Below are positions 11,386 through 21,946 of a DNA stretch of 64,000 bases, piece after piece. Positions within the stretch are counted from its first letter, which is position 1; every line of letters starts with the position of its first letter. Origin of the DNA: Auricularia sp. M13 (taxonomy: Eukaryota > Basidiomycota > Agaricomycetes > Auriculariales > Auriculariaceae). The position numbers and the translations under genes were made by a program. The stretch spans positions 2,290,832 through 2,354,831 of the forward strand of contig CM073200.1 in assembly GCA_037042915.1 (NCBI GenBank). Direction: 5' to 3'. Under the pieces are notes generated by a model. The model did not search any database. It had not been told where the DNA came from and saw only the letters and a list, made by a program, of their open reading frames with translations.

Positions 11386-11850
11386 GGCCTGCAGTCCAGG
11401 GAGCAATCGATATCATCGCCACGGTTTTGCCACTGCGTCAGAACACGTTGTAAACTGGGAGGAGGAAGAGAACGACGCACTGTTGGGCTGTGACTCAGGG
11501 ACATTGTTTCTGTTTTTGAGTCGGGCAGAAGCCACTCGGACACGCGGGGGAAGGATGGGACTGGGATTGCTACTCTTTGTATTCAGAACCGTCTTGAGGC
11601 TGAGAACGATTACGAGCACTGGCCCTACGAACCTGTCACGTATCTATTCTAGCACGCGCTGAGAGCTTTTTAGCAGCGGCAAAAGGATACAGACCTGCGT
11701 TTCGATAATGATAAGAAGCACGAACGTGAGCTGGGAGATCACGACGTACGCTTGATGTGCCTCGACTCCCGCCCTCGATAGCTATTAACTGGAGCAGGGA
11801 GACTCGCGGGCGAGGCGCCTGTCAGTGCCAGATCGGCGCTGTCAGTGAAG

Positions 11851-12335
11851 ATGGAGCTCGAACTCCAATTGAAGCCGGCTCCAGCGCGGAATCTGCCAGT
11901 GCATCGCTCTGCCGCAAGCTCTCACTGTGACATGCCTGACACAAGCACTGGTCCACTTACTACTGCGTCTGAAGCCAGCCATGATGGTACGCACCTGAAC
12001 CAATTTGTCACTCTCAGTGGCAGCGGAGCCCAGTGTAGACTGACCTTCAACTGAATGTAGCGACGGCTTCAGCGCTTCCGGCCGGGGTCTGGGTGGGCAT
12101 CGCGCTGGGCGTGTGCGCGTTGTGTCTGCTGGCGGGCCTCGTCGCGGTCATATGGACGGACAGGAGGCGGAGACGCAGCCGGGACCGGACTTTCCACGCA
12201 CCGATGACGGCGCTCTCACCGCTCCCACCACCGCCCATGCCGCCGCCGCCTGCGTATACGCCCAAAGTGCCGTCGTCGAGTTCTCATCGGGTATCAACCT
12301 CGTGGCTCAGCAGAGCGCGCACCGTCAGATTGTAG
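11851..12335 (+). CDS. Small single-pass membrane protein, second of the pair, PPAY tail
   Basis: Exon 1 (11851-11986) and exon 2 (12061-12335) are separated by a 74 bp intron (GTACGC donor, CTGAAT branch, TAG acceptor). Phase closes to give 136 residues. The second exon opens with ALPAGVWVGIALGVCALCLL, homologous to the preceding gene, then RRRRRSRDR and a tail with PPMPPPPAYTP (PPxY). Function unknown. The stretch 12336-12770 after it shows no gene. Confidence 0.6.
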
Positions 12336-12770
12336 GCCATGCCTACGAAGCGGGACTTCGAATACGGGGCGGGACGCAGTGTCTGAGGAAAGCGCACAGG
12401 CTCTGCGGCTTTTGAAGATGGTAGTCCGATCCAGCTTCCAGACTGGAATGAGGGAATGCGAGAGGGTGCATATTCGCTAGATGTATTCTCTTTGTGCATG
12501 GTGATGGTGGAAATGTTTGCGCAGATACGCGGAGACGGCAGCACGGGCTGCGATGACTTGGTCCAAGTGCGTGTCCAGTGCGAACAGACCATACCCTCCT
12601 GCCATAGCGCAAAGAAATATCCAAATCTCAGAGACCAATGTCAATAGGGCGTTGCAAACCAGTCCGCTCGCAGGACCCGGCGCACACAGCCGCAGGCCGA
12701 TTCTGTCCGGGGCCAGCGAAGACCGCTCGGCCCCGAAGGCTTATGGGCGGGTTTGACAAGGTTTGGGGCG

Positions 12771-13451
12771 TCATCTCGGAAACAGGATCACACATAGACG
12801 AACAGCAAATCGTTCCGCCAATTCTCTATGGTGTGAGGAAAGGTGGACTTGTGCGCGGTCGAAGTCCCCCCTTGCAGCATTTGCCACGACGGTAGGATAA
12901 GAATTATTGAGCACCGGTAAACAGATTCTTAGGTGACTCCGCGTAAAAAAAATCTGGGTCGACGTCTTGTTGGGTCTGAGCACTTGCAAATACAAGATGG
13001 GCGCAGAAGGCTCATCGGGCCAAGCCTTCGTACGCGCCCAGGCCAGAAGCAGCAGCAGAACGAGGTCAAAACCGGCGGCAAGTAGCAAGATCAGATCGTG
13101 AGCGGCAGTGCGTGGCCCGAAGGGAGTCAAGGACAAGGGGACCGTGAAAGAGCAATGAGTCAAGTATTTCATTTGGAGATTCGAATGGCCATGCAGCGGA
13201 GAAACAGCGCTTTTTCCTGGTAGTTCCATAGTCCTGCTCGCAACCGACCAGAGAGGATTATCGTCGCGAATGGAATGATCATGGACGAGCTTTTGCGGGA
13301 AGCTGCACTTGACGAAACGGACCAGCACACGCCGAGTACGAGGACTGAGAACCGCGAGGTCACGGATGTAGGCAGGCGTCAACTGGCGTTCCTCGGGAGG
13401 TATCTGGGGAAGAGGCACGTGATGAACGCGAGCCAGGCGGCACGAGCGCAA
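12771..13451 (-). CDS. Doubtful ORF with one strongly hydrophobic segment
   Basis: The frame encodes 226 residues whose middle contains a good membrane helix (LILLLAAGFDLVLLLLLAWA) followed by RTKAWPDEP. This recalls the last helix of basidiomycete DUF6533-type 7-TM proteins, but the preceding helices are not recognisable. It overlaps the F-box-like fragment's upstream region on the other strand. It may be a relic of a membrane-protein gene. Confidence 0.2.
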   Translation of the reverse strand: MRSCRLARVHHVPLPQIPPEERQLTPAYIRDLAVLSPRTRRVLVRFVKCSFPQKLVHDHSIRDDNPLWSVASRTMELPGKSAVSPLHGHSNLQMKYLTHCSFTVPLSLTPFGPRTAAHDLILLLAAGFDLVLLLLLAWARTKAWPDEPSAPILYLQVLRPNKTSTQIFFTRSHLRICLPVLNNSYPTVVANAARGDFDRAQVHLSSHHRELAERFAVRLCVILFPR

Positions 13452-13516
13452 GAACGGCGGGATCTGAAAATCTCTTTCCTTCGAGCTCCCGGGCCGCCGA
13501 CGACAGCGCTGGCATA

Positions 13517-13732
13517 TCTAGCTTGCTGCACAGCCTTCCCGTCGAGCTTGTCCGGCTGGTCTTCGAGTCTGCTGTGGACCAGTTTCTGTACTCGGACAGA
13601 AGATGGGTGCTCTACGAATGGCCGCGCAATGAGTCGCAGTCGGTGTGTCGACCAAGTCCTCGACTTGCGCTATCCGCGCTGGCTGCTTCACTGCTGGTTC
13701 CGTCACCCGAGCAGCAGCGAGCGCATTGATAC
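13517..13732 (+). pseudogene. Truncated F-box-like fragment
   Basis: About 30 residues (LPVELVRLVFESAVDQFLY then SDRRWVLY) align closely with the start of the F-box-like protein at 23018 (LPNELMRLILESAVHCFLF then EDRKWVLS). After the WVL the similarity stops and the frame ends at 13732 without the remaining 260 or so residues. It is either a 5' fragment of a duplicated gene or a decayed copy. Confidence 0.5.
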
Positions 13733-13969
13733 CCCAGAATTCCCGTGCTCCGCGTGTAATGTCCGGCAGGATTCTGGATTCTTGGTTTCCTAGAGCTGCT
13801 CACTGCGTACGTTGGCGCGTTAGCTGGTCGCTTTTGTGTATTGCTTCAGCCTGATTATGGCGCTTCTTCTCCAGACCAACCGTCACCGGAAAACCAGGCT
13901 CGGAATTCAGCATAGCGCCCTGCCGGTGCAACCCTCAAAACTGCTTCTGTATTGACCATTGAGGCGATA

Positions 13970-14890
13970 TTACAGCTCTGGATTATCCAGAAGAAACTTC
14001 TCCAACGGTGTGACTCCGACATCCAGCTTATCGTTGTCCAGCTCCTTCAACGTCCACCTGCCGGTGATGATGTAGAGCTGGTAGAAATACCCGATGTACG
14101 TGTAGAAGTTTCTGCGCGTGCCCTGCGCCCTCGCCGTGTGCGCCACCTCGCGCAGCTGGTCGACCGTGCCCTGGTACCGAATCTCGACCTTGCGTCCCCG
14201 CACCTTCTCGTACGCGGCCGCAATCTCGCGCAACGAGTTCGCCCCGGAGCACACGCTCCAGAAGCCGCCCTGCGTCGCGTCCTCGCGCTCGACGATGGCG
14301 GCGGTGAACTCGGCGGCGTCACGCTCCGTGCTCCACTGCCACGGCTCGTCGCCCGTGCCCCAAATGTCGAGCGACTTGGCCACGGGGTCCCACACGCCGT
14401 GGTTCTCCGGCGCAAAGTAGCCGTGGCCGGGCAGCGAGAAGAGCACCTCGAGCAGGCCGCCGGTGAAGATATAGGTGGGCTTGATGTCGGACGAGAGCTC
14501 TACGTGGTTGCGCAGCGCGAGGAACGCGTCGTACGGCTCGTGCTCGCCCGGCTGCATGTTGCGCCAGTCGAAGTTCCACGTCGCGGCGACGAAGACCTTG
14601 ACGCCCGCGCGCTCGGCCGCGCGCAGGAGGAGCAGGTTGCCCTCGAGCTGCAGCTCGGGGATACTGAAGTATGTGCAGATGACCGCGTCGACGCCCGCGC
14701 ACCCGCGGTCGAGCGCGGGCATGTCGTAGTAGTTCGCCGACTGCACAAAGCTCTCGAGCTTGCCCAGCTGCTCGGGCGCGAGCTTGATGGGGTGGCGGCC
14801 GAGGACGCGGACCCTGTGGCCCCGCGCGAGGAGGCTGTCGGTGATCTTCTGGCCGAGGTTGCCAGTACCGCCTGCTACGAGAACGAGCAT
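13970..14890 (-). CDS. NmrA-like/isoflavone-reductase-family NAD(P)-binding protein, copy 1
   Basis: An intronless frame encodes 306 residues. It starts MLVLVAGGTGNLGQK, the GxxGxxG dinucleotide-binding turn of an atypical short-chain dehydrogenase, and continues with the NmrA-type pattern (LLRAAERAGVK, HGVWDP, RDAAEFTAAIV, YQGTVDQLREV). Proteins of this type are either redox-sensing regulators (NmrA) or small-molecule reductases (isoflavone/phenylcoumaran type). The sequence does not say which, though the YxxxK or catalytic Lys pattern is not obvious. It is about 70% identical by eye to the copy at 15756. A TATA-like box lies near 14956. Confidence 0.9.
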   Translation of the reverse strand: MLVLVAGGTGNLGQKITDSLLARGHRVRVLGRHPIKLAPEQLGKLESFVQSANYYDMPALDRGCAGVDAVICTYFSIPELQLEGNLLLLRAAERAGVKVFVAATWNFDWRNMQPGEHEPYDAFLALRNHVELSSDIKPTYIFTGGLLEVLFSLPGHGYFAPENHGVWDPVAKSLDIWGTGDEPWQWSTERDAAEFTAAIVEREDATQGGFWSVCSGANSLREIAAAYEKVRGRKVEIRYQGTVDQLREVAHTARAQGTRRNFYTYIGYFYQLYIITGRWTLKELDNDKLDVGVTPLEKFLLDNPEL

Positions 14891-14952
14891 TTGCCACTGA
14901 AGGAGTTGGGAATGATCGGTGAGATGTCTGCCACTGGTCCCTCAGAGTCAGG

Positions 14953-14959
14953 TTTCTCT
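14953..14959 (-). promoter_or_regulatory. TATA-like box (TATAAGA) of NmrA copy 1
   Basis: CTCGAGTATAAGAGAAA on the minus strand lies about 65 bp upstream of the ATG at 14890. The sister gene has a TATAAAA at nearly the same distance. Confidence 0.45.
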
Positions 14960-15755
14960 TATACTCGAGTTTTCAGACCTTGCGCTGCGTACAAATGCTT
15001 CATAATTGCGAGGAGTGCAGAGTGGATTAGTCAACACTGGTATCTGTCACAATTCCACTGCGCAGCTGCGCTGAGTGGTGAGTTTTCAGTACTTAGTGTA
15101 CCCCTGCAAGCTGAAGCGCTGAAGTCTCGTCTAGGGCTCTCTGAGGCTGTATTAATACCGCATTTTCTATGCCGAAGCTGCAGGCTCGAGAATCATTTAG
15201 GCATCACTTGAACTCGACTTCATGTGAGCACTGGGATTGTGTCTGCATTCAAACTTATCCAATTAAATCCGAGATGGTCGGTTGAAACGGGTCTGCCAGC
15301 GCATTGAATGAAGCCGCATGGCAATTCTTACTTTGCTGCGCAAAGAAAGCTCGCGGCCCAGACAAGCTGTAGCTGTCTAGTAGCAGGCGTGATGACAAAG
15401 AATTAGTGCAAGGAGAGCGATGATTCAGCGCTCAGCACGAGCGGATTGGTAACCCCGCGCCTGAGGCGGCCTTGCGTCCTCCCTCCCGCACGTTAGTCTC
15501 TCAGTGATTTGCCAAGCTCTGATGTATGGGCGGCAGTGTCAGGTCTTAGTGGGCGTGCGTGACGAGTGGCGATGAATCATCCTAATGGTGAGACAGCCAT
15601 GGCAAATGTCGTCCAGGCGATTGAGTCTCCAGATCCGCTTAGGATTATTCAGATTATGCTTGGGGACTTGGTCGAGACACGCCGGAGAAACCAATCTGTC
15701 TGATCTGATAAGATTTATAGGCAAGGGACCACTATATTATCTCTCTTCCTAACCG
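14960..15755. other. Intergenic between the two NmrA genes
   Basis: About 800 bp with no supportable gene. It holds the promoter of copy 1 and the 3' flank of copy 2. Confidence 0.5.
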
Positions 15756-16676
15756 CTACAGCTCCGGATGATCTAGGAGGAACTTGTCCAATGGAGTGGG
15801 CTTGACATCGAGCTTGTCGTTGTCCAGTTCGCGCAGGATCCACGTCCCGTCGATTGTGAAGAGCTGATAGAAGTACCCGATGTACGGCCAGAAATTCCTG
15901 CGGCTGCCTTGCTTCCTTGCCTGCATCGCGACCTCGCGTAGCTGGTCGACGGTGCCTTTGTACCTGACCTCGACCTTGCGTCCCCTCACTTTCTCATACG
16001 TCGCGGCGATCTCCCGGAGCGAGTGCGCGCCGGAGCACACGCTCCAGAAGTCACCTTGGGACGCGTCCTCGCGCGAGACGATGGCGGCCGTGAACTCGGC
16101 GGCGTCCCGCTCAGTCGTCCAGTGCCAGATCTCGTTCCCGGTGCCCCAGACGTCGACCAGCTTCCCCTCGGGGTCCCACACGCCGTTGTTCTTGGGCGAG
16201 AAGTCGCCGTGGCCGGGCAGCGCGAAGAAGACCTCGGCGAGCACGCCGACGAAGAGGTAGATGGGCTTGATGTCGGACGTCAGCTCGACGTGGTTGCGCA
16301 GCGCGACGAAGGCGTCGTAGCTCTCGTGCTGGCCAAGCGCCACACGCCGCCAGTCGTAGTTCCATGTCGCGGGCACGAAGGTCTTCACGCCTGCGCGCTC
16401 GGCCGCGCGCAGCAGCAGCAGGTTGCCCTCGAGCGATAGTTCTGGCGTGCCGAGGTACGCGCAGATTACCGCGTCGACGCCCGCGCACCCGCGGTCGAGC
16501 GCGGGAATGTCGTAGTAGTTCTCCGACTTCACAAAGCTCTCGAGCTTGCCCAGCTGCGCGGGATCGAGCTTCGAGGGCGTCCGACCTAGGCCACGGACGC
16601 GATGGCCGCGGGAGAGCAGGCTGTCAATGAGCTTCTGGCCAAGGTTGCCAGTGCAGCCGGCTACGAGGACGAGCAT
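15756..16676 (-). CDS. NmrA-like/isoflavone-reductase-family NAD(P)-binding protein, copy 2
   Basis: A second intronless 306-residue gene in tandem with the one at 13970, same strand and same length. The nucleotide-binding motif is AGCTGNLGQK (Gly to Cys at the second position relative to copy 1). The rest is collinear with no indels: LLRAAERAGVK, ERDAAEFTAAIV, YKGTVDQLREV and a closing PLDKFLLDHPEL are shared. A recent tandem duplication is the simplest reading. Differences cluster in the middle (residues about 100-190), where the substrate pocket of this fold lies, so the copies may differ in substrate. Confidence 0.9.
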   Translation of the reverse strand: MLVLVAGCTGNLGQKLIDSLLSRGHRVRGLGRTPSKLDPAQLGKLESFVKSENYYDIPALDRGCAGVDAVICAYLGTPELSLEGNLLLLRAAERAGVKTFVPATWNYDWRRVALGQHESYDAFVALRNHVELTSDIKPIYLFVGVLAEVFFALPGHGDFSPKNNGVWDPEGKLVDVWGTGNEIWHWTTERDAAEFTAAIVSREDASQGDFWSVCSGAHSLREIAATYEKVRGRKVEVRYKGTVDQLREVAMQARKQGSRRNFWPYIGYFYQLFTIDGTWILRELDNDKLDVKPTPLDKFLLDHPEL

Positions 16677-16743
16677 TGAAACTGTGGATTGGGACGTGAG
16701 AGAGGGATGCGCTCACTGAGATTCAGATGCGTGGATACCCCAT

Positions 16744-16750
16744 GTTTTAT
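16744..16750 (-). promoter_or_regulatory. TATA box of NmrA copy 2
   Basis: CCTATAAAACATG on the minus strand, about 70 bp upstream of the ATG at 16676. Confidence 0.5.
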
Positions 16751-16759
16751 AGGCCTGGC

Positions 16760-17496
16760 TGCAACAAGGAGTAGTCATTCAGAAGAGTTCGTGCCGGATT
16801 GAACAGGTGATTGCGGAGGGACGCGAGTGGTCGATAGCTTCCGAGCAGCACGCCTCGATAAAGACGCGTTCGCCGCGGCAAGGCGCAAACATCACCAATC
16901 CTGCCCCCCAAGCTCCTCCACAGTGGATTTGTCATAGTCATGAGCTAATGGTAGCATAAGAAATGAACCTAGATTTGATGGCCGGGGGGCACGCCGGAAC
17001 GCGCTATGTGGGTCGTACACTGTTCGTCCGCGACGGAGCGCTTCAGATATCCTCGAATGCGACATTGCATTACACACCTACTTAGCTCAGCAGCAGACCC
17101 CGGGTATTACCAAGCCAACAGCAATGGGTTCCGTCTTCCCTCTTGCAGCTTGGTATTGACTCTCGTAGACCGGTCAGCCAACGTCAATTGGCACACATAT
17201 TGACCAATGGCTTGGAGCGCCGTGGTGCATGGGCAGGGAAGCAGGAAAAAACGCGCACTGAATAATAATCTCAAACGGACACAACAACCGTCAAGGGGAC
17301 AAGTAAGGAAAAAATAAATGACGCAACGAAATGTCCGTGGATGTGGTGATGGCGAGAATCCGGGGGTAAAACAGAGAGAGAAGAATCCAGCGGCGCTGCC
17401 GCCGGGGTGAACAGGCAAGCCGAATATTTTCCAGCAACTCCAACAACTCCAACAACTCTTACTGCAAATCCGGCACCTACTGCAACCAGATGGCGC
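16760..17496. other. Intergenic, no gene seen
   Basis: About 740 bp of flanking sequence without a supportable ORF. The run of CCAACAACT repeats near 17440 is a simple low-complexity tract. Confidence 0.5.
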
Positions 17497-20400
17497 TTAG
17501 ACCGCGTACCCCTGCATGCGTCGCAGCGCGTCAGAAACAGCCAGAGTCAGAGAAAGGTGGGCGGAGGGCTTACGAGATCGTTCGTCGCGACGCTCGTGGC
17601 GCTGATGATGCTCACGCGCGGGATGGGCGGGCGCTTGGGAGCCTCAGGCGTCGGCGGCTCGAGGCGCATCTCGCTCAGCCGCTGGCGCGCCGCGACGCGG
17701 TCGTACACGAACGGGTCCGGGTCCGTCGCGTCCGTCATGCTGCTCTCGTGCTGCATCACTCCATCAGCACGGAGGAATAGAAAGAAGAGCAGGACACACC
17801 TTGGCATTGCGCGCGTCATACACGAACGGGTCCGCGCTGCTCGCGCGCGTCGGCGCAGACGAGAAAGGGCGCGGCGTGAGCATGTCAAAGTCGTCGTACT
17901 CCTCGTCCGCCTCCTCCTGCGTCTTCGCCGCACCCCGCTGCTGTTGCTGGGCCGCAAAGCTCGCGTCCGAGTACACCGACGCGGACGCCGTGGACGGGTC
18001 CGGGTTCGTCGGCTTGAGCGGCGCGCCGTACGCCCACGTCGCGTCGCCGGCCGCGGTGCCCTCGCTGCCGACCGTCATCCGCTTCTCGCGGTCGGACGCC
18101 GAGAGGTCGCTCCACCGGAACTGCTCGTCCCGCCGCACCTGCGGGCTCGGCACCGCGGGCGACGGCATGCCGTGCGCGTTCTGCGGGTCCGCGAACGGGT
18201 TCATCGACGCCGGCGACTCGGGCGAGCGCCGCACGGGGCTGGCCTGCGTTGCGGCCTGGTAGTTGAACGGCTGCGGCTGTGGCTGCGGGGAGCGCGAGCG
18301 CGCGGGCGAGAGGTTGTGCGGCGGGAAGACGGCGCCCGAGAAGAAGTCGATCGGCGAGGTCGACACCGCGATGGGCGGCAGCGTGCTCTGCGCCGCGCGG
18401 TCGTCGCTGAACGGATCCTGCAGCGTGCTGCGCTGCGAGCCACCTAAGCAAATAGGTCAGCGTGGACAGAACAAAAAAGAGCGGGCAGGATACGCACCAG
18501 CACCAGCACCAGCGTGGGCGACAGCAACGGGCCGCGCGCCCTCGATGTCGCGCTGCGCCATCGGGCCGCTGGTCCCATCGTACGTGAAGTCGGCCATCTC
18601 GCGCGCGAGGCGGCGGCGGCGTCTGCGCATGTAGAACAGCGCGCCGACGCCGAGCGCGACGAGGAGCAGCGCGCCGATCGTCGCGCCGCCGATGACGCCC
18701 ATGCTCGGCCTGTTGCTCACCGTGCCGATGGGCACGGCGACGGTCGGTGTCACGAGCGTCGAGGTCGTGATCGTCACGCTCGTCGTGATCCTCGTCTTCT
18801 CGCCTGCCGTCGCAGAGCCCTTGGCCGGCAGCTGCGTCTCGATCACCGTAGGGCTCACCGTCACGCCCGTCGAGCTGTGCGCATGGTTAGTGAGCATGCC
18901 GGAGCCTATCGGCTTGGAGACGTACAGCGTGGGCTTGCCGGTTGAGAAAGTCGAGCCCGGAGGAGGAGCAGGGTCTGCCGCTGGCGGCGAGGCACCGAGG
19001 ACAACTCCTCCTGGAGTTCCCGTCGGCGCATTGTCCTGTTCCTGGACTGCAAACCTGTCAGAATGGACGCGGGAACAAGAGTAGAATTGACACACCAGGC
19101 GTCGTCGTGGGATCGGAAGTGGGTGCGGGCGCCGGGGTGGTATTGCCAGGTGCGGGCGTGTTACTGTTGTCGTTGCCGGGTGCAGGAGGCGCGGGAGTGT
19201 TGCCGTTACCAGTGCCAGGCGCGGGGACGGTCGTGCCACCGTTACCAGCGCCAGGTGCGGGCGTAGTAGTTCCACCGTTACCACTGCCAGGCGCGGGCGT
19301 GTTGCCGTTGCCGTTGCCGTTACCAGTGCCAGGCGCAGGCGTGCTCCCGTTGCCAGTGCCGGGCGCGGGAGTATTACCATTGCCAGTGCCGCTGTCCCCG
19401 TTGCCGTTGCCAGCGCCAGGCGTGGGCGTGTCGCTGTTGCCGGGCGCTGGGGGGTTCAGGCCGCCGCTGCCAGTGCCAGGCGCAGGCGTGGTACTACCAT
19501 TGTCGCCGTTGCCGCCGCCACCGGCTGCGGGAGGGGGCGTCGTCGTCGCCGGCGGGTCGCTGGGACCCGGGGCGGGCGTCGACGGCGGGTCTGCGGGCGT
19601 AGGCGAGACCGGTGGGTTGGGCTCGGGCGGCGGGTCGGAGGGCGGCGTCACGGGTGGCTTGGGGCCCGGGTCGCTGGGCTCAGGCGCAGGCGTGGATGGC
19701 GGGCTGGGCTCAGGTGCCGACGTAGGCTGGACGGGGGGCTCCGGTGCTGGGGTCGTCTCCGGGACGGAGGGTTCAGATGCGGGCGGGGGGTTGGGCACGA
19801 GCGTCGGGACGGGTTCTGGGTCGCTCGAGGGCGCTGCGACCGGCTCAGAAGAGGGCTCCGGGACAGGATCAGGCTTGTCCGAGGTCGGGAGAGCCGAGTT
19901 GACGTTCGTGGACGAGCTGCTGGCCGTCGTCGTCGTGGACTCCGCAGGAGGTGGCACTTCAGACGATGGGGGAGGTGCTGGCGCGTCCGTGGTTGCTGGA
20001 GGAGCAGGCGCGTCCGTGGTCGCGGGCGGCGGTGCTGGCACATCCGTCGTCGCTGGCGGTGCTGGCGCATCAGTCGCAGGCGGCGGCACTGGCACCTCAG
20101 TCGTCGACGGAGGAGCAGGAGCGTCCGTTGTGGCCGGCGGGGCTGGCGCTTCCGTCGTCGCAGGAGGCGCAGGAGCGTCGGTCGTTGCAGGCGGTGCAGG
20201 AACGTCCGTGGTCGCTGGCGGCGCAGGCTCAGTGGTGGCCGGGGGAGCAGGAGCCTCCGTCGAGGCGGGCGGCGCGGGCTGGACGGTGGTCTCCGGGGGA
20301 GCCGGCGCCTCTGTGGTGGCTGGGGCGTCGGCCGTCGCGGGCGGCTGTTCCGTGCTGACAGGCGGGGCGGGTTCCTCCGACGGCGAGGGTGGCGCCGGGA

Positions 20401-20549
20401 CGTCCTCCGAAGCTGCAGGCGGGGCTGTCGCGTCCGGGGGTGCGGCCTTGGGCGCGTCTGGCTCGCGCTTTCGATCAGTGATCACCAAATTCGACGCTAG
20501 CAGGCATCCGCGCACCGTCCTGGCGTCTTGTAAAGCGAGTAACAGGCAT
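17497..20549 (-). CDS. Mucin-like single-pass membrane protein (Pro/Thr/Ala repeat ectodomain)
   Basis: Six exons fit: 20516-20549, 19096-20457, 18498-19046, 17800-18443, 17574-17750 and 17497-17511. Introns are 58, 49, 54, 49 and 62 bp, all with consensus ends, and the sum is 2781 bp (926 residues). The ectodomain of about 450 residues is made of imperfect APPATTD-type and then PAPGTGNGN-type repeats, expected to be heavily O-glycosylated. A Thr/Ser/Val stretch, a membrane helix ([23 protein letters not shown]) and [11 protein letters not shown] follow. The cytosolic tail of about 300 residues contains repeated DPFVYD and DPFADP-like motifs. No signal peptide is evident at the first ATG; RRQDD at residues 9-13 could be a Kex2 site. 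The layout resembles yeast wall-stress sensors (Mid2/Wsc), which is analogy, not homology. Confidence 0.8.
19110..20440 (-). repeat. In-gene Pro/Thr/Ala and Pro/Gly/Asn tandem repeats
   Basis: Within exon 2 of the mucin-like gene, about 20000-20440 encodes APPATT(D/E)-type heptamer variants. About 19100-19540 encodes TPAPG(T/A)GNG variants. Unit lengths vary and copies are diverged, so the arrays are old or under loose constraint. Confidence 0.75.
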
Positions 20550-21206
20550 GGTTCAAGTCAAAGAAAAGAAAGAGAGATATTGAGGTAGAGGGCGCGTTCG
20601 AAGGTGCACAACGCTATTCCGCGCAGCGGGACGGCCTGTGCGCTACGAGCACTGAGAAGGAGAAGAAGAAGGGCGGGCTGAGAGAACGGCGCTCAGTTCA
20701 TCGAGGGCGCGAGGCAGGACTCGGTCTGAGGAGGGCGACGGCAACCAGAGAAGCACAGGCTCGGCGCTGGCCGGCTCGCCCTGCCGGCCCAAATTCCTCT
20801 CGACCTCCTCTTCCCAACCAACAGCCATCATTTGCTCGTTCATGATCACTATCATCACCCGTCCGTTGACTTATTTATTACCGTCTCCGCCCTCTCCCCA
20901 AATCTCTCAACGCTGCAGCACGCCCAGGGTTGTCTGTTTCGAGCTTGGTCTCCAATCCCCTCGACGCCTGTCCCGGTTGTCCAAGCCACGCGAGCTTACT
21001 CTAATTCAACTGACGCCTGTCTGACGTCCTACTGTCCGCTGTCAACGCCACCATATGCCTGCCGCTCATGCACTCCTCGACGTCTCCGAGCTCGCCAGGG
21101 GTCCATCTCCAGCCGGTGCTCAACAGTGTCAATGTCGCAGCAGGGCGATCGTGATCGCGTCGCTGTGGTTTGATGGCCTGTCCGCTGTTCCCGCGGACAC
21201 AGCTTT

Positions 21207-21581
21207 TTGTTCAGCTTCCTTGTTGGGCCCAAGTTTGCTTGTGCACCGACGATTCAAGCACACTGCCCTGTTTGTGCTTGGAGGGATTCCCAGCGAGATG
21301 TTGCACTGCAAACCCCGTTCTCTGTGCCTTTTGTGCGGGACGCGGTCTACAATTTGAAGCGTCACTTACGGGAACTATCACACAACACACAGCAACATGA
21401 CCGGAGGACCGTGCCATGGCTTCATGCGCTGTCTCTTGACCTTTGCTTGCGAGACAGCGCGCGTGGATCAACTTCGCAAAGCGCCTGCTGTTTACCTTTT
21501 GTCAGCGCAAGCATCGGCCATGCATCCCATCGTTCGCATTTCAAGGCACAGGTGTATTCAGGAGGTCTCATTTGCCATTGA
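21207..21581 (+). CDS. Doubtful ORF with a CxxC...H...H pattern
   Basis: The frame contains CPVC, then about 29 residues later NLKRHLRELSH. That recalls a divergent zinc-binding module, but the spacing is not that of a classical C2H2 finger. No start is convincing. The surrounding 20.6-21.9 kb otherwise shows no supportable gene. Confidence 0.18.
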   Translation: MFSFLVGPKFACAPTIQAHCPVCAWRDSQRDVALQTPFSVPFVRDAVYNLKRHLRELSHNTQQHDRRTVPWLHALSLDLCLRDSARGSTSQSACCLPFVSASIGHASHRSHFKAQVYSGGLICH

Positions 21582-21946
21582 ATGTCGTGTATCATAAGTA
21601 CTGGCGGCCTCGAATTCCAATTCAGAGAATTCCGTGTGTCGCGGCATCAGTTAATTCAGCGTAAAGACTCGCCTGGCGCGAGTAGCGCTGAGGTCGGTAA
21701 GGTGTGTCGATTGAGCGTCAGCGCGCAAGCGCTGGTCCACGTACCCGCTGCTGGCCTCTTGCGCCTGCGCCGTAAGCGGCTGTGTCCACCACTGTCGGTG
21801 TACCTCCCTCATGCTAAAACTGTTTGCTCATTCGCAGACACAACAGCATTCGCTCGACAATGAATCTGATGAGACGACGGTTGCCAATTTGCAGGAGAGG
21901 GCGCCTGGCGACGCAATCCGGGACGAGGTCCAGTCTCTTGGACTGA

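Noticed and set aside
13952-15211. 419-codon open frame on the plus strand
   Set aside because: Antisense to the NmrA gene; high GC third positions keep the complement open.
18942-20588. 548-codon Gly/Val/Ala frame on the plus strand
   Set aside because: Complement of the Pro/Thr repeat exon; the minus strand has six phased exons and a membrane domain.
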